Assembly (NCBI RefSeq): GCF_031877795.1
Contig: NC_133934.1
Span: 26,725,716-26,789,715, forward strand
Reading direction: 5' to 3'
Origin: Strix aluco
Lineage: Eukaryota > Chordata > Aves > Strigiformes > Strigidae
DNA: 64,000 bases
A program made the position numbers and the translations under genes. Positions 12,596 through 26,673 of the stretch are shown in pieces. The notes beneath the pieces are model-generated. The model saw only the letters and a program-made list of their open reading frames with translations. It was not told where the DNA came from and ran no database searches. The first letter of the stretch is position 1, and every line of letters starts with the position of its first letter.

Positions 12596-13914
12596 CTACA
12601 AAAGCAGAGCATTTATATGAATTTTATAGGCCTTAATTGTTTTTTTTTTAAATACTATTAGCTTAGTAATTAGTGGTTTGTTAATAATAATCTTGACAAA
12701 GCCAAAATATCTACTGGCATTATAGACAGAATGGTTTTAAGCAGGAGAGATGGGGAGGAACACGGTGCACTGAGTCAGAAACACCTCCCCTCTAGCCAAT
12801 GCTGACACAACTGTGTTAGCAGCACTTTCTACTGTGATGGCCCAGGTGTTTTTGGTTTGTTTTTTTTTTTTTTTTTCTTCATGAGTAGTACTCTGATTTC
12901 TTCTAATTCTTTTTTCTTCTACTTTCATAATCCTTACTACATTTCACTTCTTTCTTTTTTTTCTCCTTTTCCCAGACATACCCATCCAGCCCCAGTTTAT
13001 CTCAAAATTCACCAGTTTAACTTGCAAAAACCTAGAAGGGTCTGAAAAGCACCTACTCCCTCCCATCTGCTACCACTCCTTTAGTACAAGCTGAAGTTGA
13101 GCCAACAGAGAAAAATCATGTAAGCACTCCCAAATGTAATTCAGGTCATCTAACTCAGCATAAATAGCCCCTGAGCTACCAGCAAGGTGCTACTAGGGGC
13201 AGTAGGGAAGGTAATGCCTAGCTATCAAGGAACAGACACCATCTGGGAACAAGCCTGATCATGCGCTACTGCAGCGGCACCAGCTTCATGCCATCACAAT
13301 TCTCTTCACATCATCATCAAGAAAGGTTTCACCAGGTGAAATATTTTTCCTCTTTCGAAGCAAGGCTCTTTATTATAATAGTGAAATTTTCATTAAAGTG
13401 TGCTCTTGTTCTTAGTTTTCTTGTGGAAGATAGAAAGAAGAGCAATGCTGACAATGGCTTTACAAAAAGCTGAATCTCTGTGATATGGTGTTTTCATTCT
13501 CCAACATAAATCTGTTTCCATTGAAGCAGATAAGAAAATAATAGTTTTACTATGCATTGTTGGTTTGAATTCTAAGAAAGATCATTGGGTTGAGTTCTCT
13601 AAACTAACAGGCAGCAGGACACCTACTGCAATCCAGGCTCCATTTCCAGGCCCATACATTACAGATACCACAAAAAGCACCATTCTGAACAGGGAGCCTG
13701 CCATTAGCAGATAGAATCATAGTACGAGTAAAGCGTGGTAATGCTTGGAAGAAAATAGTAAAATATTCCAGAAAATTTTGCATGGCAGGAGAATTTTGCA
13801 CACTTATCAACAAGCTCTTCTTGCAGATGGAAGGATGTTTTTTCCTAGATGATAGCTGCAGCCCTGCAAACAGCTGACTACCTGAAAATCAAGCTGGAGT
13901 CCTTTTCTCCTCAT
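12596..13914. other. Non-coding stretch
   Basis: 1.3 kb with a T17 run (12,860-12,876) and a T-rich patch downstream of it. No exon or mobile element is recognised. Confidence 0.6.
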
Positions 13915-14060
13915 GTTATCACAGAGTCACGATGCTGGAAGAGACTTTAAGAGGTCATCCTGTGCATCCCCCTGCCTAAAGGGATGATCAGTTATTCCCA
14001 CACTGTTTCTGACAGACACTTGTCCATTAATCATCACTGCTAATAATGATCCTGGAGACC
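13915..14060 (-). mobile_element. Old CR1 relic, reverse orientation
   Basis: A diverged copy of the CR1 3' region. ATCACAGAGTCACGATGC, GGAAGAGACTTTAAGAGG and the following 'CATCC...CCCTGCC' correspond to the reversed CR1 3' UTR. Divergence is high, so the insertion is old; the right edge is uncertain. Confidence 0.55.
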
Positions 14061-15044
14061 ATGTTGTGCCCACAGTGCTTGCAATGGGGGCTGTACAGGT
14101 GAATGAGTTATTAAGCTCCTCCTGATGTACAGTATTGTAGGCAAAGGATCCAATTCTCTGTTTCTTACCTGTGTTGGCTTAGAGGAACAAAGAAATCCAG
14201 AGGAGAGGGGAAGGAAACAATCATTTACGCTAGCAAAGTGTCAGGATTCTGAACACAAAGGTACTTTTTGTGTTTTGTTTTGTTTTTTTTAATTAGGATC
14301 ATAGTTTGTAATAGTGATCATGGGAGCAATGCATGATACTTCCTAGCAGAAATCACTCAAATTCCTGCAAGAATTTTTGCAGTATGCAGCACTTTAAAGC
14401 AGAATGGGCTTAGATCCACAAATTTACTGCCTGTAAACTATCAAGGCTATACCGAACAGATTCAGAATCCCAGAAAGAAAATTCACTTGCCATCATTTAA
14501 GCTTCTGTTTCTGTGACACTGCAAAAACCTGTAACTGCCATGTGCATGTGATGGGTCCAAGCAGAAGGCTTTGCCATGCCCATCAGTGCAAGGTAGGAGC
14601 CAAACAAAGAGGTGTCCACCGTTTTGAGCAGTCCCAGGAACTGACCATGCAAGAGAATAAATCACAAATAAATATGCTAGATGGGATGTCAAACGGCTTA
14701 AGAAATGTCCTTTGCAGAGGCAGAAGGCCTAGAGAGGGAGGAGAGGAAATGAAGGAAGGTGAAGTGGCTTATTCAGCTTCTTCTACTGTTTTGGATAAGA
14801 AAAATATTTTCTTCGCACCAAGTCAGCAAAAGCATTTCCTGACGTCTTGGTCTCTTTGCTGCCTTTTTTTTTTTTTTTTTCCCCTCAACAAAAGCAGTTT
14901 TTTAAAAGGCATTGAAAAATGTGGGTGCTGGTCAAGGGAATGTATTTAACTGTCTGTCTCAAGGTTTCACGCTGATTCTGTTACCAGAGCACCCAGGCAC
15001 TTTCCATCAGGGATGCTCCTATGCTGAGGGTGAGCTTCACTTAC
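14061..15044. other. Non-coding stretch
   Basis: 1 kb with a T17 run (14,864-14,880). Nothing else is recognised. Confidence 0.6.
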
Positions 15045-15350
15045 ACAAAGCACTAGTGCACAGAGCAGGCAGAGAGCGCAGGGGATGAAGCAGCATGAAC
15101 CAGCAGCCAAACAGAGCCCGGGAGGGCCGACAGCAGGAGCACCGATGTGCAGAAAGCCAGTCGTGGGTGTCTGATTTAAACCAAACCCTTAGACAGCTTT
15201 CCTTCAAGCATTCAAGTCTGCAAGGTGCTTTCGGGTTTCCCTCCTCTCCTCCAGGCGAGTCTGCCGCCGGGTACAGCTCAGGGTTGTGCTCTCGCCACCA
15301 CTCAGCTGCTGTGAACCGACTGGGTTTTAAACTTGTTAGCGCTGCGTGAA
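15045..15350 (-). promoter_or_regulatory. CpG-enriched segment, candidate minus-strand first exon
   Basis: About 300 bp with roughly a dozen CpGs in CpG-poor surroundings. On the minus strand it ends at a donor-like site, TTTGT|GTAAGT, at 15,045/15,044. Both strands are open for 80-117 codons here, which the base composition explains; the predicted peptides resemble nothing known. It could be the distal first exon feeding the candidates at 12.55 kb and 2.96 kb, or an enhancer. The 5' limit is approximate. Confidence 0.3.
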
Positions 15351-16491
15351 ACAGCAGCAAAAATATTTCTAGCAGTAAATCAAGCAGCAAGGAGGACCTG
15401 GGGCAGGGTTTGCCTCTGCTCTTTTCTGAAATGTAAGAGGTAAACTGGGACTTCTTTCTGCATAGAAAATCTTACCCAGGTAGAGCTGATTTTACTTTTA
15501 TGGGACTAGTTGTTAATACTTTCAAATCTTTCCTATTTATGCCTTTTATTGTTGTTTTAGTGAGAACAGGTGAAGTTTTGCAGTGCAGTTGCCTAAATGG
15601 CAAAAATCTGTTCGCATGATTTGTAGAACTCTAGGAAAACAAGCTTAAGAAAAAACTGTAAATATTTTTAATTAATGTAAACTACTCCACTCACAAATAA
15701 GATTCAAGCCCGTGTTTCATCCTTCCTCCCAAGCCTGAAGTGAGCAATGAGGACAGCATGGGGAGGGGAAAGAGCGGTGGGTGCCTGGGGAGGTGACTGC
15801 TGCAGGGCAGGGGCGCTGTTCTGCCAGAGGAGGGGGACACAGGGTGGCTGTGCCGGGGGCAGCTCTTGCTAAGGAGGGTGGCACAAGGTGGCCATGCATG
15901 TTGTTTAGAAATGGCTAGTGTTGGTCAGAAACACGGGCTGCACCTTTCCAAACCTGTAGTGAAGCCAGTGTCCCTGCATGCCCTGAGACAGAGCGGTATT
16001 TCTTGTCCAGATTGTTAAGTGGTGAATGTCCTCTTTACCTCCCCCACACAGCGATTTATGCAATTATGTCCTATTAGGACACTCCAAACAGACAAATTAT
16101 TACGAGCACATGCAGTGCCCTGGATGACCTGAGTGAAATCATCACAGCAGACTTGTGTTTTGTTTTTCAGGGGTGTAGAGCAGTCCTTCCAAGACTGGAC
16201 AGCAAATGGCAGCTGCAGGAGTTTTTACACTGCCGCTGAATTACGGAATTGTTAACGCATGTCTTGCCAGACAAACTTTACAAGGCTGATTCTGAACTTG
16301 AAGTGAACCTGAGTCAACTGCACCTTCGTACTTTGTGTTGTAAACAAATGCTCGGCAGCAGCACCCCATGACCTGGTGTTTTAGGGGGATGGTCATCTAA
16401 TGAAGAAAACACCTTCCACCAAATCTCTCCATTATGTGCTGATTCTTTTTTATATTCTCAAACTAGGTTTTCTTTCCTTCTTTCCCGCCTT

Positions 16492-16507
16492 CCCCCCCCC
16501 CCCCCCC
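16492..16507. repeat. C16 homopolymer
   Basis: Sixteen consecutive C preceded by a pyrimidine-rich tract (TTTCTTTCCTTCTTTCCCGCC-like, abbreviated). The G16 complement can form quadruplex-like structures and is a likely sequencing and length-variation spot. Confidence 0.9.
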
Positions 16508-19500
16508 GTTGCTAATGAGCACTTGAGAATTTGATTTAGCTCCTTGGAATGACTGCCACTTACTGCTAGAATGTTAATCTGTCTAAACCCATTCAGCTCC
16601 TCTTACTTGGAAGTCAATCACCTGGAGCCTGCATTTCAAAGAGATGCTGGCTAAGGCAGTCACAACAGCAGAGATGTTTTGGGACAACTCCCACAGTTGG
16701 GAGTAATCTTGGGAAACTCAAAGCTACCAGACGACAAACAGATTTGTGTTGATTCCCTGAGATAAACAGAACTGGAGTCATCCCCGACAGAGTCCGAGAG
16801 CCCAAATGGCAGGGAGACAGGAGGCTGCTGAGCTGCAGATCACACAAGGGATGCTGCACTGATATGTTGCATCAGCTCCTCGAGGGGACAGTCTTTACTT
16901 AATGGTGCAAATATATCCAGGGAGGATGTAGGTAAACAAGAACAGAGGAGGTATGCCAGGACACAGTCAGAGCTAAAGCTTTAAAGTGTCAGAGGAGGAG
17001 TCTGGCTTTCCAGAAGTAATTAGAGAGATGGTTTATTTTGTCTTGTACTGGCCAATTTTTTAACCCGTTTGGAGGGGGAGAAAATCCCATACTAAATATA
17101 GGAGACATAGGCGTCACCTAAAATGATGTACTGGAACTGTGCATTTGTGGATCATCCCACCACACTTTTCTGGAAATGTTTCTCTTTTAGCTTTCTTAGC
17201 ACGACCCCCAGCTATGAAATCATGCTGCCCAAGCCAGAGGGGCAGCCTCAGCTGGGGATGAGTGGGAGAGCCAGGATCTAGGGATTGCACTGGGCCCTGC
17301 CTGGGAGTGGAGGGGACCACGAAATCCCTAATTGCCAGAATTGCTCCTGGGCATTGCGTTGCATTTGTTACATGGGCAAGGGGTGTTTCACCTATGGGGC
17401 ACCCCACCCCATCTCTGTCGCTGTCCTCTCACTCCCTGTGCAGTTCTCTGATGGCAAACTTTGTACAAACTACACCCTTGCAGAGGGGAGATGCAACAAT
17501 TTAATAGGAAAATGGTTGCTCTGCTGCTGCTACAGAGGAGCACGCTGGTCCTGTGATCCCATATGAAAAAGCACGTTTTGGGAATAAGCAAATATTCAGA
17601 GTGGTTAATTGCTCTTTGAATAAATTTCTGGTTCTTTTGAAATAAGAAATGTATCTTTAGAATGCATCCCTAGAAACCTCATAAGTGAGAAATGCACAGG
17701 GAAGGTCATAGCATGTATTTTATCAGCATATACAATCCTCTATGAACAAAGACAGCCCGAGATGGAGCTGGGCTTCATTCAGGTACTCGTACATTTGTCT
17801 GTTGTCATAGTTCTAAAATGGGAGAACATAGAAAATTGAAAGTTAAAACCACCATTATTATTATTGATTTACAAGCAAAATGGAAGATTATGTGCATAAG
17901 GCTTAGGAGTAGCACCTATGCTAACACCTTATGTTAGAATTTCTTAAGAAGGAACTTGGAAAAGGAACTTGACCAGCCTTATACACTCACTACAGAGTAT
18001 GATCAAAAGTATATTTTGGCTGTAGCATATAAGCCTGGAGTATGCACACACTGTAATAACCTAGTACCTAACTTTTGAAGTAAACTTTCTTAGAATTACT
18101 TATTAGTTAGCAAAAGCAGTTTGAAGGATTAAAAAAGCAATTAAAACAAGGTTTCAAATTCTATTCAAAAAGATTTTTTGTTGTTCATTATGGAAGAGCT
18201 ACATTTGTGAACTTCCTTCTAATTTTCCATAGACTGCAAGAGGAAAAACTGGGAGAAAAGCAATATTTTTCCCTTCTGAAAATTTCAGAAGAAAGTGATG
18301 GATTCAAATCTCTTCAGTTAGTAACAATGCACCCACTGCCAAGTCCCTTGGGGGAAGGCCTGGTACACTAGCACTAGCAGCCTGCTAAGCCTAAAATCAT
18401 TGGAGAAAAGAAGCCAAAAAATGGCCATTTTTGTCTCTTTGACTGCCAGGATTATTCCAAGAAAGGGATGTTTCCAGGAATGAACCTTTGCTGGAAAACA
18501 GAAAGAGCATAAAGTGCAGACAGGACGCTGAGCTAATGTGAACGGCTGGCTTTGTTTTGTGAAACCAGAAAAATCTGTCCCTGCTCATGTTGTGACCATA
18601 CAGAAAAGAAAGTGGTCTTCATGTGTGAAGAAATGAATGTCTTCTCCATTTATTTACATCAATGTTTGGTGAAGAGAAAGAGAGATTGTAGTTACTTGTA
18701 TAAGCACACAAGCTTTCTAAACTCCTGTCAACTGGAGAAGCCATTTTTTAAAATGAATAAATCCTCAGCTTATCTTCAGCTCACAGGTTTTAAGCTTTTT
18801 TTTTTTAAAGTTGTAGCAATTTCTGTTTGATTTTAAATATCTGAGGTCTAAAGCAAAGCTAGTTTTTGACACATGAGAGTATTCAGAGCTTTTGGCAGTG
18901 ATGGGAACATGATAAAGCAAAGCTTTTTAATGTCTGGATGAAATAACCAGACCTGCCAACAGATTCCTTTGGGATGTGGAGGATGGTGGAGGAAGAGCAA
19001 ACTTCAGGCTTTCTCTCTCTATCATTGCAGCTGAGTGACAGATGAGCACCTTGCACCAGCGAACTGATGCCTGTGTGACAGCCACCTCACATCCCTCTGC
19101 ATGGGAGCAGCCACCCTGGGCTCTGAAGTGTAGAGGGGACACAGGTCTCCCCTGCCCAGCCAAGCCATGGTCCCGATGGTAGTGCAGCCCTGTCATCGCA
19201 GAAGGATTAAAAGACCTTTTATATTTGAATGACCCAAAACACAGCCATTCTACAGCCTGCTTCAACCAAGCCATTTGCTTTCATGAGAAATTGAGGTCCA
19301 TGTTTTTTGCTTGCAAATGCTGGAACAAAGACTGACTTTGAAGGAAGGTACATTAGTGAAAGGCATGGGAAGTGCTATTAGATATTTTGAATCATACCTG
19401 CATTGCTTTGTTTTGTGCTTTTTTTCAGATTCTCAGAAATTTGTGATGCCTCTACTTTACCTGTTAAGTAAGCACAGGCACAGATGATGCTTAAAGCTAT

Positions 19501-22500
19501 TGCCAGCTTAACTACGTTGTAAGAAGCGCCAATTTAATGATTTAGCCTGTGCAAGAAAAAGACAGTGGCTTGGCAATTAGACCTGGGAAAGAATTCTTTG
19601 CTCTCTGTTAGACCATATACTCTCAACAGACTATTATTTTCCTTAGGTACTAATGTTATAAACTATGCTGGTAAAGAAATACTTCAACTGCTACAAACTA
19701 CCTTGGTAAGAGGCTCTGCCACTCAACAAATGACACCTTCCTAATGCAAGCAAGGGGCTGTTTGTCAAATCGCAAGGGTATTTGAGGTACCTAAAGATCT
19801 TTAAAAAGTATGTCAACCACGAGCTTGATCTTTCAATATTTTGCATGAGTCCCATTCCCTGAAAAGTAGAGATTTGTTGTTAAAGATGGTTGTCAGTGAC
19901 TGGGGTTAAGCTGTAAGCTGATCTGGAATTTTTTTAATAAAGTGCCTATTATTTGCAGAAAAACTGCTGAGTAAAGCTGTTCATTTATATAATGCCACCC
20001 TATAATTACAAACATCATAATAATGTAGAGTTAGGCATATATTTAACTGTGAGGTCTCGCAAAAGGTGTGCCCCAGTCAAACTCCAGTGCACAGCACTGG
20101 TACAAGTTATATTCCACTTGTAAGTGTGGCTGTTACAAGAACTGAAACCCCAGTGCAGTCAAATAGTCAAACGCCACGTAGTTTCAGGTGTCCCGAAGAA
20201 CAGCAAGATCCATCAGTACTGTCTGAGGTTAAGAGTCTCAAAGGCCTCCTACTGGGAAATTGTCTTCATGAGTTTCAGCTGCCTGAAAATGTCCAGATAC
20301 AAACTCCTTCCAGCTGAACTTGACATCTCCGGCACAAACTCCTCACCCAGGCCGGTTGTCTTCTGCTTATGCAAACCTCATGTCTGGAAGCTGATCTCAC
20401 TTGTATGACCTAAAGGGAAAAACATTCTGGAAAAAAACTGCTGCTATGATTTTCTTCCATGTGTTCCAGTCTGGCATTTTGAAACCATGGGCCAAATCCC
20501 AGTCATTACTGTTGTCAGGAAAACCCAGAAAACCACTGTCTATGTGAAAATTCCTATATTCTTTCCCACACTGCTCACCAAACAGTTACTAGCTGACAGT
20601 AAACAGACCTGCACTGGGATGTAAAACTTCTGACAGAACTATTGAGTTTCAAAAAGCAATACAAACAGAAACTGGTAAAATCAAGAGAAAGGGAAATGCA
20701 TGTCTTTAGGAGGAAAACAAAAGCCTAGGAATCCTCTTATTCTAAATGTCCCCTTTCTGGTGGCACACCAAGAGAGGTCCAGGCTCCAGCCTACTCTGGT
20801 GAAGGGGGAAAGGCAGGCACAGCCCAGACTTTTTCTTCCCTCTCCACTGGAGCAAGCAGAGCTCCTACGCCTCCAGCCTGATGGGACAATTGAGCTTTTT
20901 ACCACACCCTGGTCTCCTGCCACCTCCGAGAGGTCAGCATCTTATCTCAGGGCAGGTCAAACCTCCTGGGTCACAGCTAAGCTCTTGAGTTCCCCAAGTA
21001 ACCACCCACTGCCCTCAGGACAGCAACTCACCCTATCTGGTCCTGGCTCTAACAAAGCCTTCAAGCCCTTCCCAGAAGGGAAAGGCCTTATAAAAAAAGG
21101 GAAAAAAAAAGAAAAACAACTGATTCCAGGGGACAACAAATGAAAAAAAAGGGAAATGGTGCAAAAGTTACAAGCTCGAAAATGGATCTGTAGGGGACTG
21201 GAGGGAGACAACAAGCAGAGCACCCCCAAGAGCACCTGTCACTCCTTGTAGTCCAGAGGCAGTGGACACCACCCAGGGGTGCTCTGCACAGGGATGTTAG
21301 AGGACAAGGTGTGGTGGACACAAGCCCACAGCCACCAAGGTGCCCCACATAGCTTCCTCCTCCTGGTGGCACATGTGACCAGCCTGGCTAAGGCCAGGAG
21401 GCTGATGAAGAGTTCCTGCAATGCTACTGCTGCCAGATGCTGGCTTCTTCAATCCCTTATACTAGGATGAGAAACGTTTTTTGTTATTAAGGGCTTAAAT
21501 ATTCCTTCAAACCCTTTGTCAGGACACAGTGGTCCTTCTGCCCCAGCGTTATCCCAGGTGAACCCCCGAGGTGTCATTCCATGCACGCCATGGTTTGGCT
21601 GCGTTAAATAGTAGGACAGGCCTCCTGTTTTCCTGCTGTGACTTGGAAAAAGCTGTTTGGGAAGGACTGGAAGAGGCAGATGCAAAGTTAAAAGCTTTCT
21701 TTTCCTAGCCCTCACCCCATCTGATTTTGAAAGTGAATATCAGCACCATTTTACTGTCTTGATGGCAATGCAGAACTGCTCAGAGCAGCAGCTCCCTTTG
21801 AATATGAACTCTTCAGCAGCATACGGACTCTGATAATGTAATGCTGAGGCCAGAGAACACCCTTCAAATTTAAACCCTTTGTATTTAATAGAAAACTGTT
21901 AAAACCCCCTATTTACATGGCTATTTAAGGCAAGCCTATTAAGTTGGACTTAATAGTGCTGTGCAGAAAAAATATAACTCATGGACTTCGGGTTACAGTG
22001 AAATAACCTTGTCTTCCTCATAATGAGTCATATCATATAATAGCAATATAACTCATTTGGGTAACACAGCAATCGAAACCAAGAGTGCTGTGCTCCTTTG
22101 CCATTGCAGGTGTTGTGCTGTATATGCAAATTGTGCTTACAGAGTCGGGCTTCTCTGCAAGATCTCTGTGGTTAGTTACTGCTGGTAAATGCTAATCACC
22201 GGGAGGAAGGGTGGAAGAGAGGGAACTCCAGTCTTTGTGCCTTCCCTGAACACCTCAGGAACAGCACAGGACACACTGAGCCTCAACACCGAAAGGTGAA
22301 GGATTGTTATCAATTAGGACTAAATCTCAGGGAACAAAAATCTAACCAAACAAAAACTTAGTGTTTCCTTTACAAAAGGCTTTAAAATTATCTTTTTTGC
22401 TTTTTCTGCAAGCATTCCATATACCCTGCTACATATATTCAGTACAACCAGCTAGCCATTCCCATAAAATACATGAGCAACAGAATTCAGAAATACGGCT

Positions 22501-25500
22501 CTCATGAAAGGCTTCAGACAAACCAAACAGGTGAATAAAAGTTCAGTAAGACCCTTTTTGGCCTGACAGCTTTTTTTATAGATACACAAGCTTTTGGTTA
22601 GGTTCTTGGCATTTTGCAAAGGAGTCAAAGGGGTCTAATATATAGGAAATCTAGAAGATGGAGTTTTATTTCTTTTTTTAAAAAACATTTTTTAAAGCAT
22701 TCCAGTGCATTGATTGTGTATAGATCACCTCAACCACATCAAAGAATGGAAACACAGCTATGCAAAAAAAGTCCCTCCAGTGTAGAAAAACATTACTTTC
22801 CAGTGTTGCAAACACATCATTGTATTAAACAATAGTGTCAAATTCTCCATCTAGAGCAAGCATTTGTAAAGTATTTGGGGAAACTTCAGTGAAAGAGAAA
22901 TATAGCATGTACAAGACCTAGGGCACCTCTCTTAAATTACTTCTGAGATCTGTAAAAATTACAGTTACAGATTTTTATTTTCTTTTTAAGCTGGGTTGCA
23001 GACTGTATCCACTCCCCTCAGAACTCTCAGCTGGCTTTAACCTAACGATGTGCTTTTTTGATGAACAATAGGCAAAACTTCTAACCAGCATCATTACTTG
23101 GCTTCTTTTCTTTTGTGCTGGTTGTTGAAAGATAGATTGTGAATGTGGACAAGTGAGCTATTCAAAATCAGCTCTAGTACAGATTCCATGCATCCAGCAG
23201 AGTAGCAAAGGCCTTATAGCAAATCCCGCAACATCCTATACAGAAGTTGAGAAGATAAATAAAGCTAGTGTTGTAGTCTAGTGGAAAAAGAGCACGTGCT
23301 GAGTCTACCACTGTCAGGCAAAACAGGTACAGAAATTCTGTGCCTTTTCTCCACATATATAGTAAATTAGGTAACCCATGAAATGGAAGGCTTTGGAAGT
23401 CTTGAATGACAGAAAACTGTGTTGGTAACCCAAAAAATGGCATATGACTTCCACACACCCTTGAGCGAGTCAGGTAAGCTACCATTTCTGGTTTCCTCAT
23501 CTGGCATAACAGTACATTAATTAGTAGTATAACAGTCTTTCCTTGCTTACAGGGCTGCTATGTGATCCAACGTGGTAAAATTCTGTCATAGTATAATGCT
23601 GACTGAATATTCCAGAATTTTGACTTAAAGTGGCTTAATTATTTTCAAGAACTGGCCAGATTTTTATGAGCTGAAAGTACCAAGCAGTTGAGCATTTCTG
23701 GGCGTTATGTGAAAGACTTGGTTTGGGCTTCAAATTTGTGTCTTTGTGTTCCTGAGAAGATATAAAGTAGTCAAAAAATCCTCCGGAAGAAGTAGCCAAA
23801 TATTCACCTTGTTACAGATAAATGCTCCCAAAAACTGAAGTTGGTTGCAGTACCATTACTGTCTGTCCACCTTCCACAGAGCAAGGAGTTTGAGATAAAA
23901 CACACCAGGGTCTCACAGCTCTTCCAGATCTGCAGCTGTGCAGGTACTGTTGCAAGCCTGTGGTTCCATGGGTTTTTTTTCAGTAGGGGTGCAAATATAA
24001 TCACTTCATCCTACTTTTTCCATTTCTGGTGCTAGTTTCCAGCCCCCATAGAAAATTTCAGGTTTGCAGGCATAAATGTGGGATGAACACCTGGGAGATG
24101 GAGGGAGCTGCCTGCACCGACACAAGTCATCAGGAGAAATGTCCTTGCAACCACAGGATGACAAAAACTTTCTTCCATCCCTTTTTTGGCTACAATGAGC
24201 AGTGTGGAAGCACTGATAACACTTGCTTCCCTCTCTGCCCAGCTGCTTCTCTTCTTTCCCTTTCCTTCCCTCCTGGCTAAATCCAGAAAGAGTATGTTTA
24301 AACGCAATGAGAATTTAAAACCCGTAAGAACACAGGTAGCCACAAGCACAACTTTTGTTATCAGATGCCACATCTGTGAGGAAAGAAAAGGTAAAATTAA
24401 AAATAGGTCCAATTCAAAATTTCTGTTCCACTGGAGCTGTGCAGTATGTAAGAAACTGTACATTTTAACTTTCTCTGCTTAGGTTAATTCTCCCTTGCAA
24501 TTGAATTTCAAAACTTTACTAGAAATAAAATTCTTACCCAGGAATATGCTAGACTGGTGAAATAATACTAATCCCCATCTCATTCTCTGACATTGTTGAA
24601 CAGTGGCTCTTTGTCTGATACTAGGATATTTGAGGAAGCTCATATATTAAGAGAAACCTGTCAAAAACTGTGATGAGAGCTACATAATGCAGGTCTTCAA
24701 CTTCACTAGCACCAGATCACACATAATTTAAAAGCACAGCTAAACCAGGCCTGCAGATTTCCAAGACCAAAGTGAAGAGCCTACAGTTGGTCTCTGGCTT
24801 GTATAAGCTCACTAGATAGGTTTGCCTTGTTTCTTCAAATGAAAAGCTTCTCCTGCTTCCTAAGGACACATCTGAATGATGCATTTGATTGGGAACCTGT
24901 TTCAGCCCATCTCATTCACCTTGTGAAATCCAGCATTTACTAGTGCTATTTGGCATCATTAGCAACTCCTTTATGTACCACAAAACCTCTGGAAATCAGT
25001 GCAGGACAAGTTCTAGTCCAAGACTTCAAAGCAAGGCCATAGTGACATGTAAGAAAAGCCTACACAAATATAAACAGCCATGGGTAAACACAGGAATAGT
25101 TTAGTTTTCTAATATTCCACTGCATGGACGGGAGCAGGCAGATATATTTATTAACTAATTGGTATGAACTAACATGGATCTTCCTGGGTCTACTTTAGTG
25201 GTAATTTCAAATTCACCATGCATAGAGGCAGAAAAAGGTCACAAGGTACAACTTTCATTTATTTGCCATGGAGTAAAGGTCTGGAGAACAGAACAACAAG
25301 ATCTAGATTGCCTGAATATTACAAGCAGTGAAGGGCTGGATTCACTGAAGCACAAACACGGAAGCACAAACATTACGTCTTCTACCAGCAAAGTCTCTGC
25401 TGGCCCATGAGACTTTCAACGCTGAAACTGTTGAGCTTGCTCCTGACATCTTGATTGTGTATGGCCTCAACAGGGGTATATAGCTGCTTGGTCAGTTCTG

Positions 25501-26645
25501 AAGGAGATAAATATGGATCATTCTTTTTTTGCTTTTTTTCCTTGCAAACCTTTTACCCCTGGGTGGCTCTGGTCACTCCACCAGTTTCCTGAATCCTCTG
25601 TTCTTCAGCAGATGGGGGTCATAACTGGTGTACAGTTTCGCAGCTTCTGAGTAATTTCTAACCCACTCCTCTTGAACTGGAAAGGAAGAGATTAGGAAGG
25701 TGGGCTCTCTCTGCCTCTGATGAATTTAGGGGATGATTTACACCTATGGAAACCTCCATCACAGTGATGCCACCATCACTGGGGACCTCCAAAGTTAAAA
25801 GCCGAAAATACTATAATTTAGGCTAAAGCAGTGATGCTAACATGACCAGCTGCACACCAGTATATTTTTGCCATGACAGGAACAGAGGAGATGTTCTACT
25901 CATTGACCCAGTACAGTGGGTCTGACTACTAATGACTGCTTTGGAAAACAGCCCTGCCTTTTCTGCCACATCCAGGTTGCACTCTCCTATATTAAAAGCC
26001 ATCACAAAGAACCCTCCAAAGCAGTGGCCTCCAATATTGTGCCTCTTACACAACCCAGATGGTTTGAATATGAAAAGTGAGGAGCTGCTGGCACACTGCC
26101 TTACTATAAGAGGTGAAAGGGGAGTTAAAAGGATTTTCTGAAGGGCAACGAGTTGCGTGGCAACACCCAGCACATGTTACCTGTAAACAAAAGCAATTAG
26201 TGGCAGGGGCAGGCACCAGGCCCTGTGGGGTGGGGAGAAAAACAGAGAACAGGGATAATAGCAGGAAGCCAGAACACTCTGTGCAGCACAAAAGGGGGGA
26301 AAAAACTGACAAAAATGAAATACCTCTATGGATTTGAAACAAAGGGAAATGCTTTGATGCTCAGCTTTCTGGATCACTAAAAGCATCCTGCGAGTCATTG
26401 CAATTGTTATCCCCATGTTCTACCCAAACAATTAATGCTCTGCCTTCTCTTCATGTTAGGAAGGAGTGGTTTGCTAGTTTTGCAGCAGAAAAATGAGGAC
26501 GCATGTCGTTACAAATGATGCACAAGAAGTGCAGCTGAAAGTTCAGTAGAGATTATTGTTGTTAGGTGCATTTTAAGGTTTTACTTAATAAAAAGAAGCA
26601 TATCAATGACTCCTACTAAACTAGCAAAGTCTTTAGCTTCAGGAA

Positions 26646-26673
26646 TGTGTGCATGTGTGCATGCATGTGTGTC
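26646..26673. repeat. TGTGTGCA-type microsatellite
   Basis: Alternating purine-pyrimidine run of TGTG and TGCATG words over 28 bp; likely length-polymorphic. Confidence 0.8.

Noticed and set aside
14130..14200. Minus-strand 9-nt microexon (CCAACACAG) between a pyrimidine-rich acceptor and a GTAAGA donor
   Set aside because: Too short to support from sequence alone; the donor could equally be unused.
20700..21143. 147-codon + strand open frame with an overlapping minus-strand frame
   Set aside because: No motif or exon structure; several overlapping open frames on both strands argue for chance.
24032..24463. 143-codon minus-strand frame with hydrophobic stretches
   Set aside because: The hydrophobic runs come from T-rich DNA; there is no family match or start context.
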